A program made the translations under genes and the position numbers. A stretch of DNA of 64,000 bases from a virus. Location: positions 1-64,000 of the IMG/VR virus record IMGVR_UViG_3300042296_000383. One strand, given 5' to 3'. Each line of letters starts with the position of its first letter. Positions within the stretch are counted from its first letter, which is position 1. Below are positions 5,576-12,640 of this stretch, in pieces. The notes beneath the pieces were generated by a model. It was not told the DNA's origin. It saw nothing but the letters and a program-made list of their open reading frames with translations, and did not search any database.

Positions 5576-5929
5576 ATGAGCGGAAAAAAGTTTTACAACA
5601 GCGGCAGGATTGCCAACGTGTTCAGTCATCAGGACAGGCAGCGCCTGCTACACCACCACTCGATGACCTACAAGATTTTTATGGAGCTAAGCGAGACAGG
5701 CTACTGGATGAAGCCTTCACTTATCGCAGAGTTCGAGGCGTGGAGCGACGAGGTCGAGATACGCATGGGCAAGAAGCCCGACAGCGACTACAGCTACAAG
5801 GTGCTAGAGAACTGCGCGGACTACGGACCGCTCACGCTGGCGGAATACTTCGAGGGCTGCGCTAGGCACACGCGAGCGCTGTGCGAGAGCCTTGGGGCGG
5901 AGTACAACGACCACCTCCCGAAGATTTAA
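5576..5929 (+). CDS. early protein of 117 aa, unknown
   Basis: 117 aa and mainly helical by eye. There are several His residues near the N terminus (SHQDRQRLLHHHSMTYK) and a Cys/His pair in EGCARHTRALCES. The starting ATG is four bases after the upstream stop, consistent with translation from a common mRNA. No motif identifies a family. Hairpin M4 follows. Confidence 0.68.
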   Translation: MSGKKFYNSGRIANVFSHQDRQRLLHHHSMTYKIFMELSETGYWMKPSLIAEFEAWSDEVEIRMGKKPDSDYSYKVLENCADYGPLTLAEYFEGCARHTRALCESLGAEYNDHLPKI

Positions 5930-5945
5930 TTTATTTGGTTACGCC

Positions 5946-5989
5946 ACCGCCTTCGCTGAGAAATCAGCGGGGGTTTTGGCGGTATAAAC
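5946..5989 (+). terminator. intercistronic hairpin module M4
   Basis: The inner stem CGCTGA (5954-5959)/TCAGCG (5964-5969) is closed by a GAAA tetraloop. An outer stem ACCGCC (5946-5951)/GGCGGT (5978-5983) encloses it with an asymmetric internal loop that includes TTTT. The tail GCGGTATAAAC is shared with M1, M3 and M5. The outer pairing shows that GGCGGT can base-pair with an upstream CCGCC, a possibility also present in M1 and M3. Confidence 0.58.
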
Positions 5990-5999
5990 AAACACAGAC

Positions 6000-6497
6000 A
6001 TGAAAGAAATAAAAGCAAGCGACCTCAAGGTCGGCGTCGTGTATCACGACACACCGAATGAAAACAAGATAGCGTTCGTCTTTGTAAAGAGAACAGAGGA
6101 CGCGCTGTGGTTTGTCCCACTATCCCCTTTAGATGCTCTCAAGGCGGCGCTGTACCAGACAGACGAGAGCGGCATGATTTCGTTTGTGGATTTAGACATC
6201 TCTAAATGGTACTATGACGAGGAGCGATGCAGCCCCGACAGGATGCCCAACGGACTGAATGACTGGGCAGAGATTCACCATGAAATTGTCAGCGTAATTA
6301 CAGAAACGCTTGAACGTCCAGAGAGTGAGTGGGGGGACAACCTGAGATGGTATATAGACCAGAGCGGAACAGGCGGGATGTACGAGCTAGGTATTGACCT
6401 CACTTGGGCGTTCGCTTACATGCACCAAGACACCGTGTGGGGGGAAGACTTGGACTGGTCCGATACCCTAGAGGAGTTTATTAACTCAAGCCTTTAA
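6000..6497 (+). CDS. early protein of 165 aa, unknown
   Basis: 165 aa, one of the longer early proteins, beginning MKEIKASDLKVGVVY. The N terminus has a small beta-barrel look (VYHDTPNENKIAFVFVKRTEDALWFV). The C-terminal half is acidic and tryptophan-rich (SEWGDNLRWYIDQSG, DTVWGEDLDWSDTLEEF). A KOW-like or Tudor-like fold is conceivable for the first 60 residues but is not demonstrable by eye. Confidence 0.7.
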   Translation: MKEIKASDLKVGVVYHDTPNENKIAFVFVKRTEDALWFVPLSPLDALKAALYQTDESGMISFVDLDISKWYYDEERCSPDRMPNGLNDWAEIHHEIVSVITETLERPESEWGDNLRWYIDQSGTGGMYELGIDLTWAFAYMHQDTVWGEDLDWSDTLEEFINSSL

Positions 6498-6510
6498 CAT
6501 TCAGTGACGA

Positions 6511-6550
6511 CCTCGCCCGCATCCACGGGCGGGGTTTTCGCGGTATAAAC
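6511..6550 (+). terminator. intercistronic hairpin module M5
   Basis: CCTCGCCCG (6511-6519) pairs with CGGGCGGGG (6526-6534), 9 bp with one U-G, followed by TTTT and the shared tail CGCGGTATAAAC. It is the most terminator-like of the five modules because of its four T residues. Genes continue on the same strand, so any termination must be partial. Confidence 0.58.
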
Positions 6551-6560
6551 AAATACAAAC

Positions 6561-6890
6561 ATGAAAAGATACTTCACGTACCAGAAACAGCGCATGACAT
6601 TCGAGAGCGCCATGACCCACGTCATAATCGAGGAGACCAACAATCAGACTCAGTCACTGAAGCTAAGGAAGGGGGTGCACCTCTCGGACTGGATGATGAC
6701 CAAGGAAGAAGGCGAGGCGAGGCTTCAAGAGATTGCCAAGTACGACTGCGACGGCGCCACCATAGTAGACGGAGCCGTGTCCAACGAGGGCAGCAGATAC
6801 CAACTGCACAGCATCGAGAATCTGAGCGAGATTGAATTGCTTAAAATGTCGCGCGTGCTACCACTAACATTTAAAGTATACCAGCCATGA
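6561..6890 (+). CDS. early protein of 109 aa, unknown
   Basis: 109 aa. It begins with a basic aromatic stretch (MKRYFTYQKQRMTFES) and has a helical middle (DWMMTKEEGEARLQEIAKYDCDG). It ends in a hydrophobic strand LPLTFKVYQP. The stop overlaps the next start by four bases (ATGA), so translation is likely coupled to the gene at 6887. No family recognised. Confidence 0.7.
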   Translation: MKRYFTYQKQRMTFESAMTHVIIEETNNQTQSLKLRKGVHLSDWMMTKEEGEARLQEIAKYDCDGATIVDGAVSNEGSRYQLHSIENLSEIELLKMSRVLPLTFKVYQP

Positions 6891-7123
6891 ACTACGACGT
6901 AATCATACACACCGACGCAAGCGGGCACGCCGCCGTCATCGAGGGCGTGTCCCTCAAGGGGATAAGATGGCTCGAGGACATGGGCACCACCGAGAACGGT
7001 AACCGATACCTCATAGGCAAGACCACCCACAAGGACTGGGAGAGCAGGTGCCACAACAACGAAATGCTTTACACAATAGCCCGCCACGAGGCGACGGCAC
7101 TAGAGATAAGGGGGAGAATATGA
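6887..7123 (+). CDS. small early protein, unknown
   Basis: 78 aa, coupled by an ATGA overlap at both ends. It begins MNYDVIIHTDASGHAAV, a pattern of alternating strand residues, and ends as a helix (TIARHEATALEIRGRI). Three Cys or His residues are scattered but form no clear metal site. Family unknown. Confidence 0.65.
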   Translation: MNYDVIIHTDASGHAAVIEGVSLKGIRWLEDMGTTENGNRYLIGKTTHKDWESRCHNNEMLYTIARHEATALEIRGRI

Positions 7124-7347
7124 CAAGGAAAAAACAATGGACACCTATCACCATGACGATAGGCAGGGGAGTCGTGGAGTGGGACGACAGCGAGTTCTTG
7201 AGCTGGTGCATCTACTACCAAGAAGAAGTGAGAAACTTTTACAAACTGTACCTGCGCGAGACCAACGACAGGGCCACCACCTACATGGAATTTGCCATGG
7301 ACATATACACCGACCACAAGGACATGCTAACACCAACACTTAACTAA
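7120..7347 (+). CDS. small early protein, unknown
   Basis: 75 aa. I chose the ATG at 7120, which overlaps the upstream TGA by ATGA; a frame extension to 7048 would run deep into the previous gene. The short basic start (MTRKKQW) is followed by an acidic, aromatic helical body (EFLSWCIYYQEEVRNFYKLYLRE). Family unknown. Confidence 0.65.
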   Translation: MTRKKQWTPITMTIGRGVVEWDDSEFLSWCIYYQEEVRNFYKLYLRETNDRATTYMEFAMDIYTDHKDMLTPTLN

Positions 7348-7348
7348 G

Positions 7349-7525
7349 ATGAGAGTAATATCAAAACAGGGGGAGTTCAAGACAACGAACTCCATAACCA
7401 CGTTCGAGGGCGACGTAACGGTCCGAGAGGGCGACACGTACAAGACCATCAGCGGCACGCACTACCACCACAACTATCAGTGGGGAGCACACTGGAACAT
7501 AAACGGAGGTCGGATATGGAAATAA
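7349..7525 (+). CDS. small early protein, unknown
   Basis: 58 aa, beta-prone throughout: MRVISKQGEFKTTNS, GDVTVREGDTYKTISGT, then a His-rich HYHHNYQWGAHW and a basic end RIWK. The start is one base after the previous stop, and its end overlaps the next gene by 10 bases. Coding is supported by tight packing in the operon and by a GC-rich codon pattern like its neighbours. Function unknown. Confidence 0.6.
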   Translation: MRVISKQGEFKTTNSITTFEGDVTVREGDTYKTISGTHYHHNYQWGAHWNINGGRIWK

Positions 7526-7695
7526 AGCACACCATACTTACCGTATTCCTGATGTACTACGCGAGCCTGCTGTTGCTGGCAGCCCGATGGTCCAAGTCCA
7601 AGCCCGTCTGGAGGGGAATAATGATAGCCCTGCCTATCCTGCTGGGAATAGCGACGGCGTGCATAACATGGAGGTCGCTATGCGCTGGATTATAA
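7516..7695 (+). CDS. small two-helix membrane protein
   Basis: 59 aa with two likely membrane segments, about residues 5-25 (HTILTVFLMYYASLLLLAAR) and 35-53 (IMIALPILLGIATACITW), separated by a basic loop WSKSKPVWR. The size and topology are holin-like, but the main lysis genes are at 13-14 kb, so another membrane role such as superinfection exclusion is equally possible. It overlaps both neighbours. Confidence 0.55.
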   Translation: MEIKHTILTVFLMYYASLLLLAARWSKSKPVWRGIMIALPILLGIATACITWRSLCAGL

Positions 7696-7847
7696 TAGTG
7701 CTGAGCATGACGCTGCCCGTGTTCATGCTGGTCCGATACCATCAGAGGGGTGGGAGGGCGGTGTTCTACGTGCTGATCCTGATCACGATGGTGGCTATCA
7801 TACGCCCGCACATAAAGCGATCGCTTAACAGGGACACGTGGAGGTAA
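7668..7847 (+). CDS. small two-helix membrane protein
   Basis: 59 aa from ATG 7668 (an alternative start at 7680 gives 55 aa). There are two hydrophobic segments, WIIIVLSMTLPVFMLV and AVFYVLILITMVAII, with a basic loop YHQRGGR and a basic tail. It overlaps the previous two-helix gene by 28 bases in another frame. The paired arrangement suggests a two-component membrane complex, for example holin and antiholin, but no direct evidence settles this. Confidence 0.5.
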   Translation: MEVAMRWIIIVLSMTLPVFMLVRYHQRGGRAVFYVLILITMVAIIRPHIKRSLNRDTWR

Positions 7848-8043
7848 TATTATTTACAACCATAAAGCACCGAGATATTAACAGGCTCTATAAGAAAGCG
7901 AGACCTCATTGATAATATCAATCGATGTTATTGCTCTTATGTGGCGCCTGTGCTGTAACTTTCAGCAGACAAAGCCAACACTTGTTAAACAACGCAAGTG
8001 TATGTCATTCAATCAATTATTAATATTATATTAGCAAAAAATT
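7848..8043 (+). other. intergenic region with hairpins, possible promoter
   Basis: About 200 bases without a gene. It contains a perfect 7-bp hairpin ACACTTG (7978-7984)/CAAGTGT (7995-8001), a palindromic TTGATAATATCAA near 7909, and a strongly AT-rich stretch (8006-8043) just before the next ATG. It divides the early operon into two blocks and may contain an internal promoter or a small regulatory RNA. I see no plus-strand TAnnTTTG box here. Confidence 0.35.
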
Positions 8044-8442
8044 ATGTACATTATACCGACAACAGCACTTCAATGGCTCGACACACTGCCGAGCGAGGTG
8101 CGAGAGAAAGCCCTGAGACACTCAGTGTCCAGCTCATTACAGGAAGACTGCAACTCACTCTACGACGCGCTCGCCCTTGCGTTTGTGTGGGAGAACACCC
8201 CCGAGGGGGACGAGTACTGGAGGGGGATTGCCAACGAGTACACCCCGAACTTCTTGGGCTTCATCGTCAGGTTCAGGGACGCCATCAACCTGTCCTACGT
8301 GGCAAGGTTCGGTAACATAAAGCGGCAGACCTTGGAGGACGCGCTGAGGGATGAGGACAAGCAGACTCCCGAGATGAACCAGAAAGTAATGACGCTATTC
8401 TGCGAGATGCAGAGGGCGTTGAATGAAATAAACTCACTATAA
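8044..8442 (+). CDS. early protein of 132 aa, unknown
   Basis: 132 aa, mainly helical. It begins MYIIPTTALQWLDTLPSEVREKALRH and has an acidic central EGDEYWRGIANEYTPNF. The C-terminal half (about 85-132) is charged and coiled-coil-like (KRQTLEDALRDEDKQTPEMNQK). First gene after the AT-rich intergenic region at 7.9 kb. Family unknown. Confidence 0.68.
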   Translation: MYIIPTTALQWLDTLPSEVREKALRHSVSSSLQEDCNSLYDALALAFVWENTPEGDEYWRGIANEYTPNFLGFIVRFRDAINLSYVARFGNIKRQTLEDALRDEDKQTPEMNQKVMTLFCEMQRALNEINSL

Positions 8443-8452
8443 AACAAACACA

Positions 8453-8698
8453 ATGACAAAACAAACTGCGGTTGAATGGTTAGTTAAAAGTTTAGAACAT
8501 GTTGGTCTAGACTATCCACTTGGACAACACACTGATATAATTGTCCAAGCCAAAGCAATGGAGCGTGAGCAGATTATTGATACGGTATTTGAAATTTTAT
8601 ACAGTGAATTTGAGGGTCAAGTTGCTAAAAAAGATTTATTGTATAGTGCTGAACAATACTACATCGAAACATACGGAGGAGATGACAAGGGAGTCTAG
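8453..8698 (+). CDS. small early protein, AT-rich gene, unknown
   Basis: 81 aa, helical and acidic, ending YGGDDKGV. Its DNA is clearly more AT-rich than the genes on either side, so it may be a recent insertion. A helix MEREQIIDTVFEILYSEFEG and spaced aromatic residues are visible. The family looks related by style to short helical proteins at 63.0-63.5 kb (both contain a Q-AK-ME-E pattern), but homology cannot be claimed. Confidence 0.62.
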   Translation: MTKQTAVEWLVKSLEHVGLDYPLGQHTDIIVQAKAMEREQIIDTVFEILYSEFEGQVAKKDLLYSAEQYYIETYGGDDKGV

Positions 8699-8906
8699 GG
8701 CACTGTCCATAATCCAGTTCTTCATCGACAACCCCATCCCGTACAGGAGGGCGGCTCGGGTGTTCAGACCACAACGGGAGGGCAGGCTCATGATGCGAGT
8801 CTTCAAACAGAACAACGACTACGAGATCGAGGACCTCGACGCGTGGGAGGAAATAATAAAACAGGTTAAAGAGTATGGCAAGAAAGTCAAGAAAGAGAAG
8901 GGCTAA
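8682..8906 (+). CDS. small basic early protein, unknown
   Basis: 74 aa from ATG 8682, overlapping the previous gene by 17 bases in another frame; a longer frame back to 8541 would be wholly inside that gene. It contains an arginine-rich middle (PYRRAARVFRPQREGRLMMRVF) and a lysine-rich C-terminal helix (QVKEYGKKVKKEKG). It may bind nucleic acid. It overlaps the next gene by 32 bases. Confidence 0.55.
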   Translation: MTRESRALSIIQFFIDNPIPYRRAARVFRPQREGRLMMRVFKQNNDYEIEDLDAWEEIIKQVKEYGKKVKKEKG

Positions 8907-9303
8907 GTCGGGCAGGTACCGACTACCCAAGGAGAGCAGGTCCAGAGGCCCGTCGTTACTGGCAAGGCTGAGGGAGGAGCAACGCGTGGCGCTGACCGTG
9001 AGGTTGAACAGCGCCAAGATAGAGCAGAGTCTGGTGCGTACCGCAAAGAAAATTATAGCACGTGCAGACAACCCCTCGTACAGGACGCCGCTGAGAATGT
9101 CGGTGTACTTCGACCACCTGTTCGTCACCATCGAGCCAGACCCGCAGAGGCGGAGGCGAAAACTGGTGAGGATATTCAGGCTCAGGCCCACGATTAGTGA
9201 CGTGATGTGGGTGAGGTTGATATGGAAAGAGCAGAGCGCCATGGCCGTGAGGTCGAGAAGGCTCGGCATAAAGACAGGTCTAATAAATAAACAAATAACA
9301 TAG
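8875..9303 (+). CDS. highly basic protein, probably nucleic-acid binding
   Basis: 142 aa with a very high Arg and Lys content. The N terminus is MARKSRKRRAKSGRYRLPKE and a second basic patch is DPQRRRRKLVRIFRLR near residues 96-112. Between them is a helix (LREEQRVALTVRLNSAKIEQS). It directly precedes the ERF recombinase gene with one intervening base, suggesting a recombination or DNA-compaction partner. Family unknown. Confidence 0.65.
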   Translation: MARKSRKRRAKSGRYRLPKESRSRGPSLLARLREEQRVALTVRLNSAKIEQSLVRTAKKIIARADNPSYRTPLRMSVYFDHLFVTIEPDPQRRRRKLVRIFRLRPTISDVMWVRLIWKEQSAMAVRSRRLGIKTGLINKQIT

Positions 9304-9304
9304 C

Positions 9305-9943
9305 ATGAATCTATTACAGAAACTACACGCGATACAGACCAAGGTGAGGGCTGTATCAAAAGACGAGACGACCAAGAGTCAGTACAACCCTAATGGTTTT
9401 AACTACGTGTCTGGCGACAAGATAATCGGCGTGATCCGTCCGCTTATGGACGAGATGGGCGTGATATTAAAGTCCGAGGTCATCGATATGCACAACAGTA
9501 CCCAGCAGTACACCACGTCAAAGGGCGCCACAAAGAATGAGGTGCTCACCAATCTAAGGATGAGGATGACTTGGATAGACACCGAGTCTGGAGAACGCGA
9601 GGAGTGCATGTGGGGGGCGAACGGGATGAACGACTGGGACAAGGGATTCGGCAGCGCCGTGACCTACGGAATCAGGTACTTCATACTCAAGTCATTCCTA
9701 GTATCAACCGACGCGGACGATGTCGACGGTATCATAAGGGACGTGGACACGAGACCATCAGACCAGCACAAGTCTGCCCCGCAGCCCGAGCCTATGGTCG
9801 AGAGGCCATGGCTGGAAGACGACGCCGAGGCGATGAAAAAGGTGACCGCCTTCATGAAAAATGGTGGGTCGATCGACGACGTGTACACCAAGTTCAGAAT
9901 GAAGAACGCTACAAAGCAGGAGTTAATTAATCTAAACAAATAA
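9305..9943 (+). CDS. erf: ERF family single-strand annealing protein
   Basis: 212 aa, recognised as an ERF superfamily recombinase. The N-terminal domain runs LQKLHAIQTKVRAVSKDE, then YVSGDKIIGVIRPLMDEMGVIL and a beta-rich core. The family hallmark GFGSAVTYGIRYFILKSFLVSTDADD lies at about residues 116-142. ERF proteins anneal complementary DNA strands in phage recombination and genome circularisation. The C-terminal 60 residues are a linker and a helical tail. It is flanked by a highly basic protein and a 156-aa accessory protein. NinB and NinG homologues lie elsewhere in the window, giving a lambda/P22-style recombination set. Confidence 0.88.
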   Translation: MNLLQKLHAIQTKVRAVSKDETTKSQYNPNGFNYVSGDKIIGVIRPLMDEMGVILKSEVIDMHNSTQQYTTSKGATKNEVLTNLRMRMTWIDTESGEREECMWGANGMNDWDKGFGSAVTYGIRYFILKSFLVSTDADDVDGIIRDVDTRPSDQHKSAPQPEPMVERPWLEDDAEAMKKVTAFMKNGGSIDDVYTKFRMKNATKQELINLNK

Positions 9944-9945
9944 AC

Positions 9946-10416
9946 ATGGAACAGGTACAACTATTCAACCAAGGACTCCTAACCAAGGACGGTATCAAGG
10001 ACCTATCAAACCAGATCATCAACTCCCTAGACGAGGGGAACTTCAACCCGCTAGACTTTAAACTTGCAGCCAAGGGCTTCGAGAAGTTGATCGAGTCTGT
10101 CAAGGAGCAGATAGACGAGGCGGCCATGACCGAGGCGGCCAAGTACGGGCAGAAGACGTTCTCATACAAGGGGTCAGAGATTCAGGTGGTGGACAACCTC
10201 GGCGTGTCTTACGACTACAGCGAGTGCAACCACCCGCAGTACAACGCGGTGATGGAAGAGTTCAACAGGATAAGCAAGCTCAAGAAGGACTTAGAGGGTG
10301 AGCTTCAGGCTACCAAGACATCCCGAACGATGATCGACGAGAGCACGGGCGAGGTGGTGACGGTGTACCCCCCAAGGAAGCGGTCAAAGAGCGGCATCAA
10401 GATCACTATAAAATAA
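9946..10416 (+). CDS. ERF-associated protein, unknown
   Basis: 156 aa, two bases after erf. It has a coiled-coil-like helical region (about residues 15-70 and 105-125) and a short beta segment TFSYKGSEIQVVDN. The Lys/Arg-rich tail ends PPRKRSKSGIKITIK. Proteins of this type commonly follow phage recombinase genes and may be accessory or nuclease-like, but I see no catalytic motif. Confidence 0.68.
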   Translation: MEQVQLFNQGLLTKDGIKDLSNQIINSLDEGNFNPLDFKLAAKGFEKLIESVKEQIDEAAMTEAAKYGQKTFSYKGSEIQVVDNLGVSYDYSECNHPQYNAVMEEFNRISKLKKDLEGELQATKTSRTMIDESTGEVVTVYPPRKRSKSGIKITIK

Positions 10417-10425
10417 GGAGGCAAC

Positions 10426-10659
10426 ATGAGACTGATGAAAGGTAAAGTAAAGATCAAGCCTGTGCTGGAGAAAGCAAGCGAGCTGATCGATGTCGAGCAG
10501 AGACGCGTGACCAAGGCGGTCATCGTGGACACGGGCGAGTGCGAGGAGGTGGAGGTCGGATGGACGGTGTACATTAAGCCGACAGGCTTGAAGATGTTCA
10601 TGGCCAGCGAGGACTCCACACTCATAATGAACGAGTCCGATATACTGGCAAGGGTATGA
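10426..10659 (+). CDS. small early protein, unknown
   Basis: 77 aa. A possible Shine-Dalgarno-like AAGGAGG lies eleven bases before ATG 10426, which is unusual here because most genes lack one. The protein is beta-prone with lysines at the start (MRLMKGKVKIKPVLEKAS). It overlaps the next gene by ATGA. Function unknown. Confidence 0.65.
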   Translation: MRLMKGKVKIKPVLEKASELIDVEQRRVTKAVIVDTGECEEVEVGWTVYIKPTGLKMFMASEDSTLIMNESDILARV

Positions 10660-10970
10660 ACACATCACCGTGTAAGTTCTACAGGGCAGGCTCCATAGCG
10701 AGCCGCGCCCTTGACTTTGTCGACGCAGAGCTAGGCCAGCTGGTCTACACCTACCCCGCAGACAACAACGAGAACCTTGCGCTGGTAATTGACGAACGTG
10801 GAATGTTCGTCACTACCTTTGTGAGTTTCGTTAAGGTGACTGACGTGGGAAGGGAGGAGAGGATCGAGCGCATAGTTCACGACATACTAAAGATGTCCAA
10901 GGTGTATGTCCCTACCTTGTTGACGGACCAGTTCGAGAGGGACGTGATTAACATTAAAAGAAAGCCATGA
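10656..10970 (+). CDS. early protein of 104 aa, unknown
   Basis: 104 aa, coupled by ATGA overlaps on both sides. The mixed alpha/beta pattern includes an AELGQLVYTYP strand and a NLALVIDERGMFVTTFVSF beta pair. A basic C-terminal helix ends INIKRKP. No known family. Confidence 0.65.
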   Translation: MNTSPCKFYRAGSIASRALDFVDAELGQLVYTYPADNNENLALVIDERGMFVTTFVSFVKVTDVGREERIERIVHDILKMSKVYVPTLLTDQFERDVINIKRKP

Positions 10971-11344
10971 AAAAGAAAACAGTTATCATACTATGCATCG
11001 TCGCCGTTATCTCTATAACAATCGCGGCGGTAATGAACGTGCCATGGGGCAGACCAAAGATGTCGCCGACCGACCAGCTGATACAGGACGAGATCGACCA
11101 CATCAAGCAGAGGGTGGAGATGAGAGACGCCGTGATCAAGGAGCTGATAATAGAGCTACGGATGCGCGACTCCCTCATCGCCAACATACAGGCAGGTAAA
11201 ACTTCTATAACAAATAAATACTACTACGATGAAAAGTTTATTCTCAGCTCTAGCGATAGCGCTAACCGTGTCCTTCGCGTCAACAACGAGCGCATGTTTA
11301 TCTCAGACTACTTCGGCGGCAGATACGCTCCCCGATCTAAGTAA
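10967..11344 (+). CDS. membrane-anchored coiled-coil protein
   Basis: 125 aa. It starts with MKKK and a single membrane segment IILCIVAVISITIAAVM (residues 6-24). A charged coiled coil follows (DQLIQDEIDHIKQRVEMRDAVIKELIIELRMRD, residues 35-70), then a less ordered C terminus. An N-terminal anchor plus periplasmic coiled coil is the layout of an i-spanin (Rz-like). Its last 116 bases overlap the next gene in another frame, as many Rz/Rz1 pairs do. The spanin role is inferred from architecture only. Confidence 0.55.
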   Translation: MKKKTVIILCIVAVISITIAAVMNVPWGRPKMSPTDQLIQDEIDHIKQRVEMRDAVIKELIIELRMRDSLIANIQAGKTSITNKYYYDEKFILSSSDSANRVLRVNNERMFISDYFGGRYAPRSK

Positions 11345-11669
11345 CGACCAAGTATTCAACCTGTGCTACAGCTCACTGAACTACTGGTGGGGGTACTCTA
11401 CCGTGCAGGAACAGATGATCGAGCAGTACATCAAGAAGATACAGGCATACGAGAAGATCACGGGCATACAGACACAGAGCGTCGAGGATCTGGAGAGGCT
11501 GTACAAGATCCGAGAGGCACAGATTGCCGAGAAGGATCGTCAGCTAGAGGAGATGAACTCGGCGTTAAAAAAAGCCAACAGGCGCAAGTCTACCATAAAA
11601 GTTGGTATGTTTGTCATCACACCTGCAGCCCTGTTAGCGGGGGTGTACATAGGAACCAAACTAAAATAA
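11229..11669 (+). CDS. candidate spanin-like envelope protein
   Basis: 146 aa. The N-terminal signal sequence MKSLFSALAIALTVSFAST ends in a degenerate lipobox (TSAC, Cys at residue 23). A long charged coiled coil covers about residues 55-118. The C-terminal hydrophobic segment GMFVITPAALLAGVYIG (about 125-141) is a predicted membrane anchor. A lipoylated N terminus plus a C-terminal anchor is the layout of unimolecular spanins. Alternatively it works with the overlapping gene at 10967 as a two-protein spanin. The lipobox is weak at position -3, so lipidation is uncertain. Confidence 0.5.
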   Translation: MKSLFSALAIALTVSFASTTSACLSQTTSAADTLPDLSNDQVFNLCYSSLNYWWGYSTVQEQMIEQYIKKIQAYEKITGIQTQSVEDLERLYKIREAQIAEKDRQLEEMNSALKKANRRKSTIKVGMFVITPAALLAGVYIGTKLK

Positions 11670-11673
11670 AGTC

Positions 11674-11967
11674 ATGAACGTAGGACAAGAAGTTGTATGC
11701 ATCAAGGATCACTCCCAAGGCATAGTCAGGGAGGGCGAGCTTTATACTGTGCAGGATGTAACGGAGACCCCATGCTGCGGCGCGGCGCTTATAGACATAG
11801 GCAAGAGACACAGCAGCATGGTCATCATGTGCACGTGCGGGAATAAGTTCCCAATCGATGTGCCGATTCATTACCTAGCCGCTTACCTGTTCGCACCTCT
11901 GGATGACCTGTTCAACACGGAGATCTCGGAGCTGATGTCCGAGGTTGAGACGACAATAGAATTATAA
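11674..11967 (+). CDS. putative zinc-binding small protein
   Basis: 97 aa. The first 30 residues look like a small beta barrel of KOW or SH3 style (GQEVVCIKDHSQGIVREGELYTVQDV). A CC pair (PCCGAAL) and a CTCGNKF segment could form a four-cysteine zinc site. The C terminus is acidic. Proteins of this layout are frequent in Bacteroidetes phages, with unknown role. Confidence 0.62.
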   Translation: MNVGQEVVCIKDHSQGIVREGELYTVQDVTETPCCGAALIDIGKRHSSMVIMCTCGNKFPIDVPIHYLAAYLFAPLDDLFNTEISELMSEVETTIEL

Positions 11968-11985
11968 ACCAACACATATACAACA

Positions 11986-12210
11986 ATGATAAATATTGAA
12001 AGCAAACCAAAGAAGACGGTCCAGTATTTTGACGGGTCGATCACACTAGACAAGACGTACACGTTCACCGTGTCCAAGTGTATTAACGGCGAGGTCAAGT
12101 ACACCGTCGAGCTGCACGATACCCTACCAGAAGTACTGGCCGAGGTTATCATAGGAGGGATCCTTAACCACTGCACCACCATAGGGATAGGACAAGTTGA
12201 AAATAAATAA
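11986..12210 (+). CDS. small early protein, unknown
   Basis: 74 aa, beta-prone. A short basic start (INIESKPKKTVQYF) leads to TLDKTYTFTVSKCINGEVKYTVELHD, and a hydrophobic helix (LPEVLAEVIIGGIL) lies at residues 48-61. Eight bases separate it from the next gene. No family recognised. Confidence 0.62.
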   Translation: MINIESKPKKTVQYFDGSITLDKTYTFTVSKCINGEVKYTVELHDTLPEVLAEVIIGGILNHCTTIGIGQVENK

Positions 12211-12218
12211 CAGACACA

Positions 12219-12629
12219 ATGGAAGAAAAGAAAGAGCTGACCCCAGAGGAGGCAAGAAGACAGATGGAACGCAACAAGATCGTGTCGTTCCTCATGTACA
12301 CCATAGTGATGGGGTACCTAGCAGATGAGCTGGCGGACAAGTACATCACCAAGGATGTGAAGATGACGTTCAACAGATTCTTTGACACGTTCATGAAGCG
12401 TAACAGGCATAACCTTGACCAGCTATTCAACATGTCGATCGATGAGATGCCCGACCGTGGCGCCGCGTTCCTTGAGACTCAGCAGGCGATAGAGATGTTA
12501 GCGGGTAGGGTGGCGATGCTTCCCGTGCACGCATACCCAGACATCGTCATGATCATAGACGCTTACGTCGCTGGTCAGGTGGTGAGGGAAGGTGACATTG
12601 AAGAACAGAACGAGAAGCCATCCGAATAG
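12219..12629 (+). CDS. early protein of 136 aa, unknown
   Basis: 136 aa, helical, with an acidic charged N terminus (EEKKELTPEEARRQMERNK). A central helix runs MYTIVMGYLADELADKYITKDVKMTFNRF, with two further helices toward the C terminus. Last gene of the plus-strand operon. Its TAG stop lies within the loop and 3' arm of the operon terminator at 12616-12640. Confidence 0.66.
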   Translation: MEEKKELTPEEARRQMERNKIVSFLMYTIVMGYLADELADKYITKDVKMTFNRFFDTFMKRNRHNLDQLFNMSIDEMPDRGAAFLETQQAIEMLAGRVAMLPVHAYPDIVMIIDAYVAGQVVREGDIEEQNEKPSE

Positions 12630-12640
12630 GGTGGCTTTTT
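12616..12640 (+). terminator. intrinsic terminator of early operon
   Basis: AGCCATCC (12616-12623) pairs with GGGTGGCT (12629-12636), 8 bp with one U-G, loop GAATA, followed by a run of five T. It lies exactly at the convergence of the plus-strand early operon and the minus-strand late genes. Confidence 0.8.

Noticed and set aside
10430-10460. CUGAUGA near the gene start at 10426
   Set aside because: No flanking stems and no GAAA or cleavage triplet in place; a chance match.
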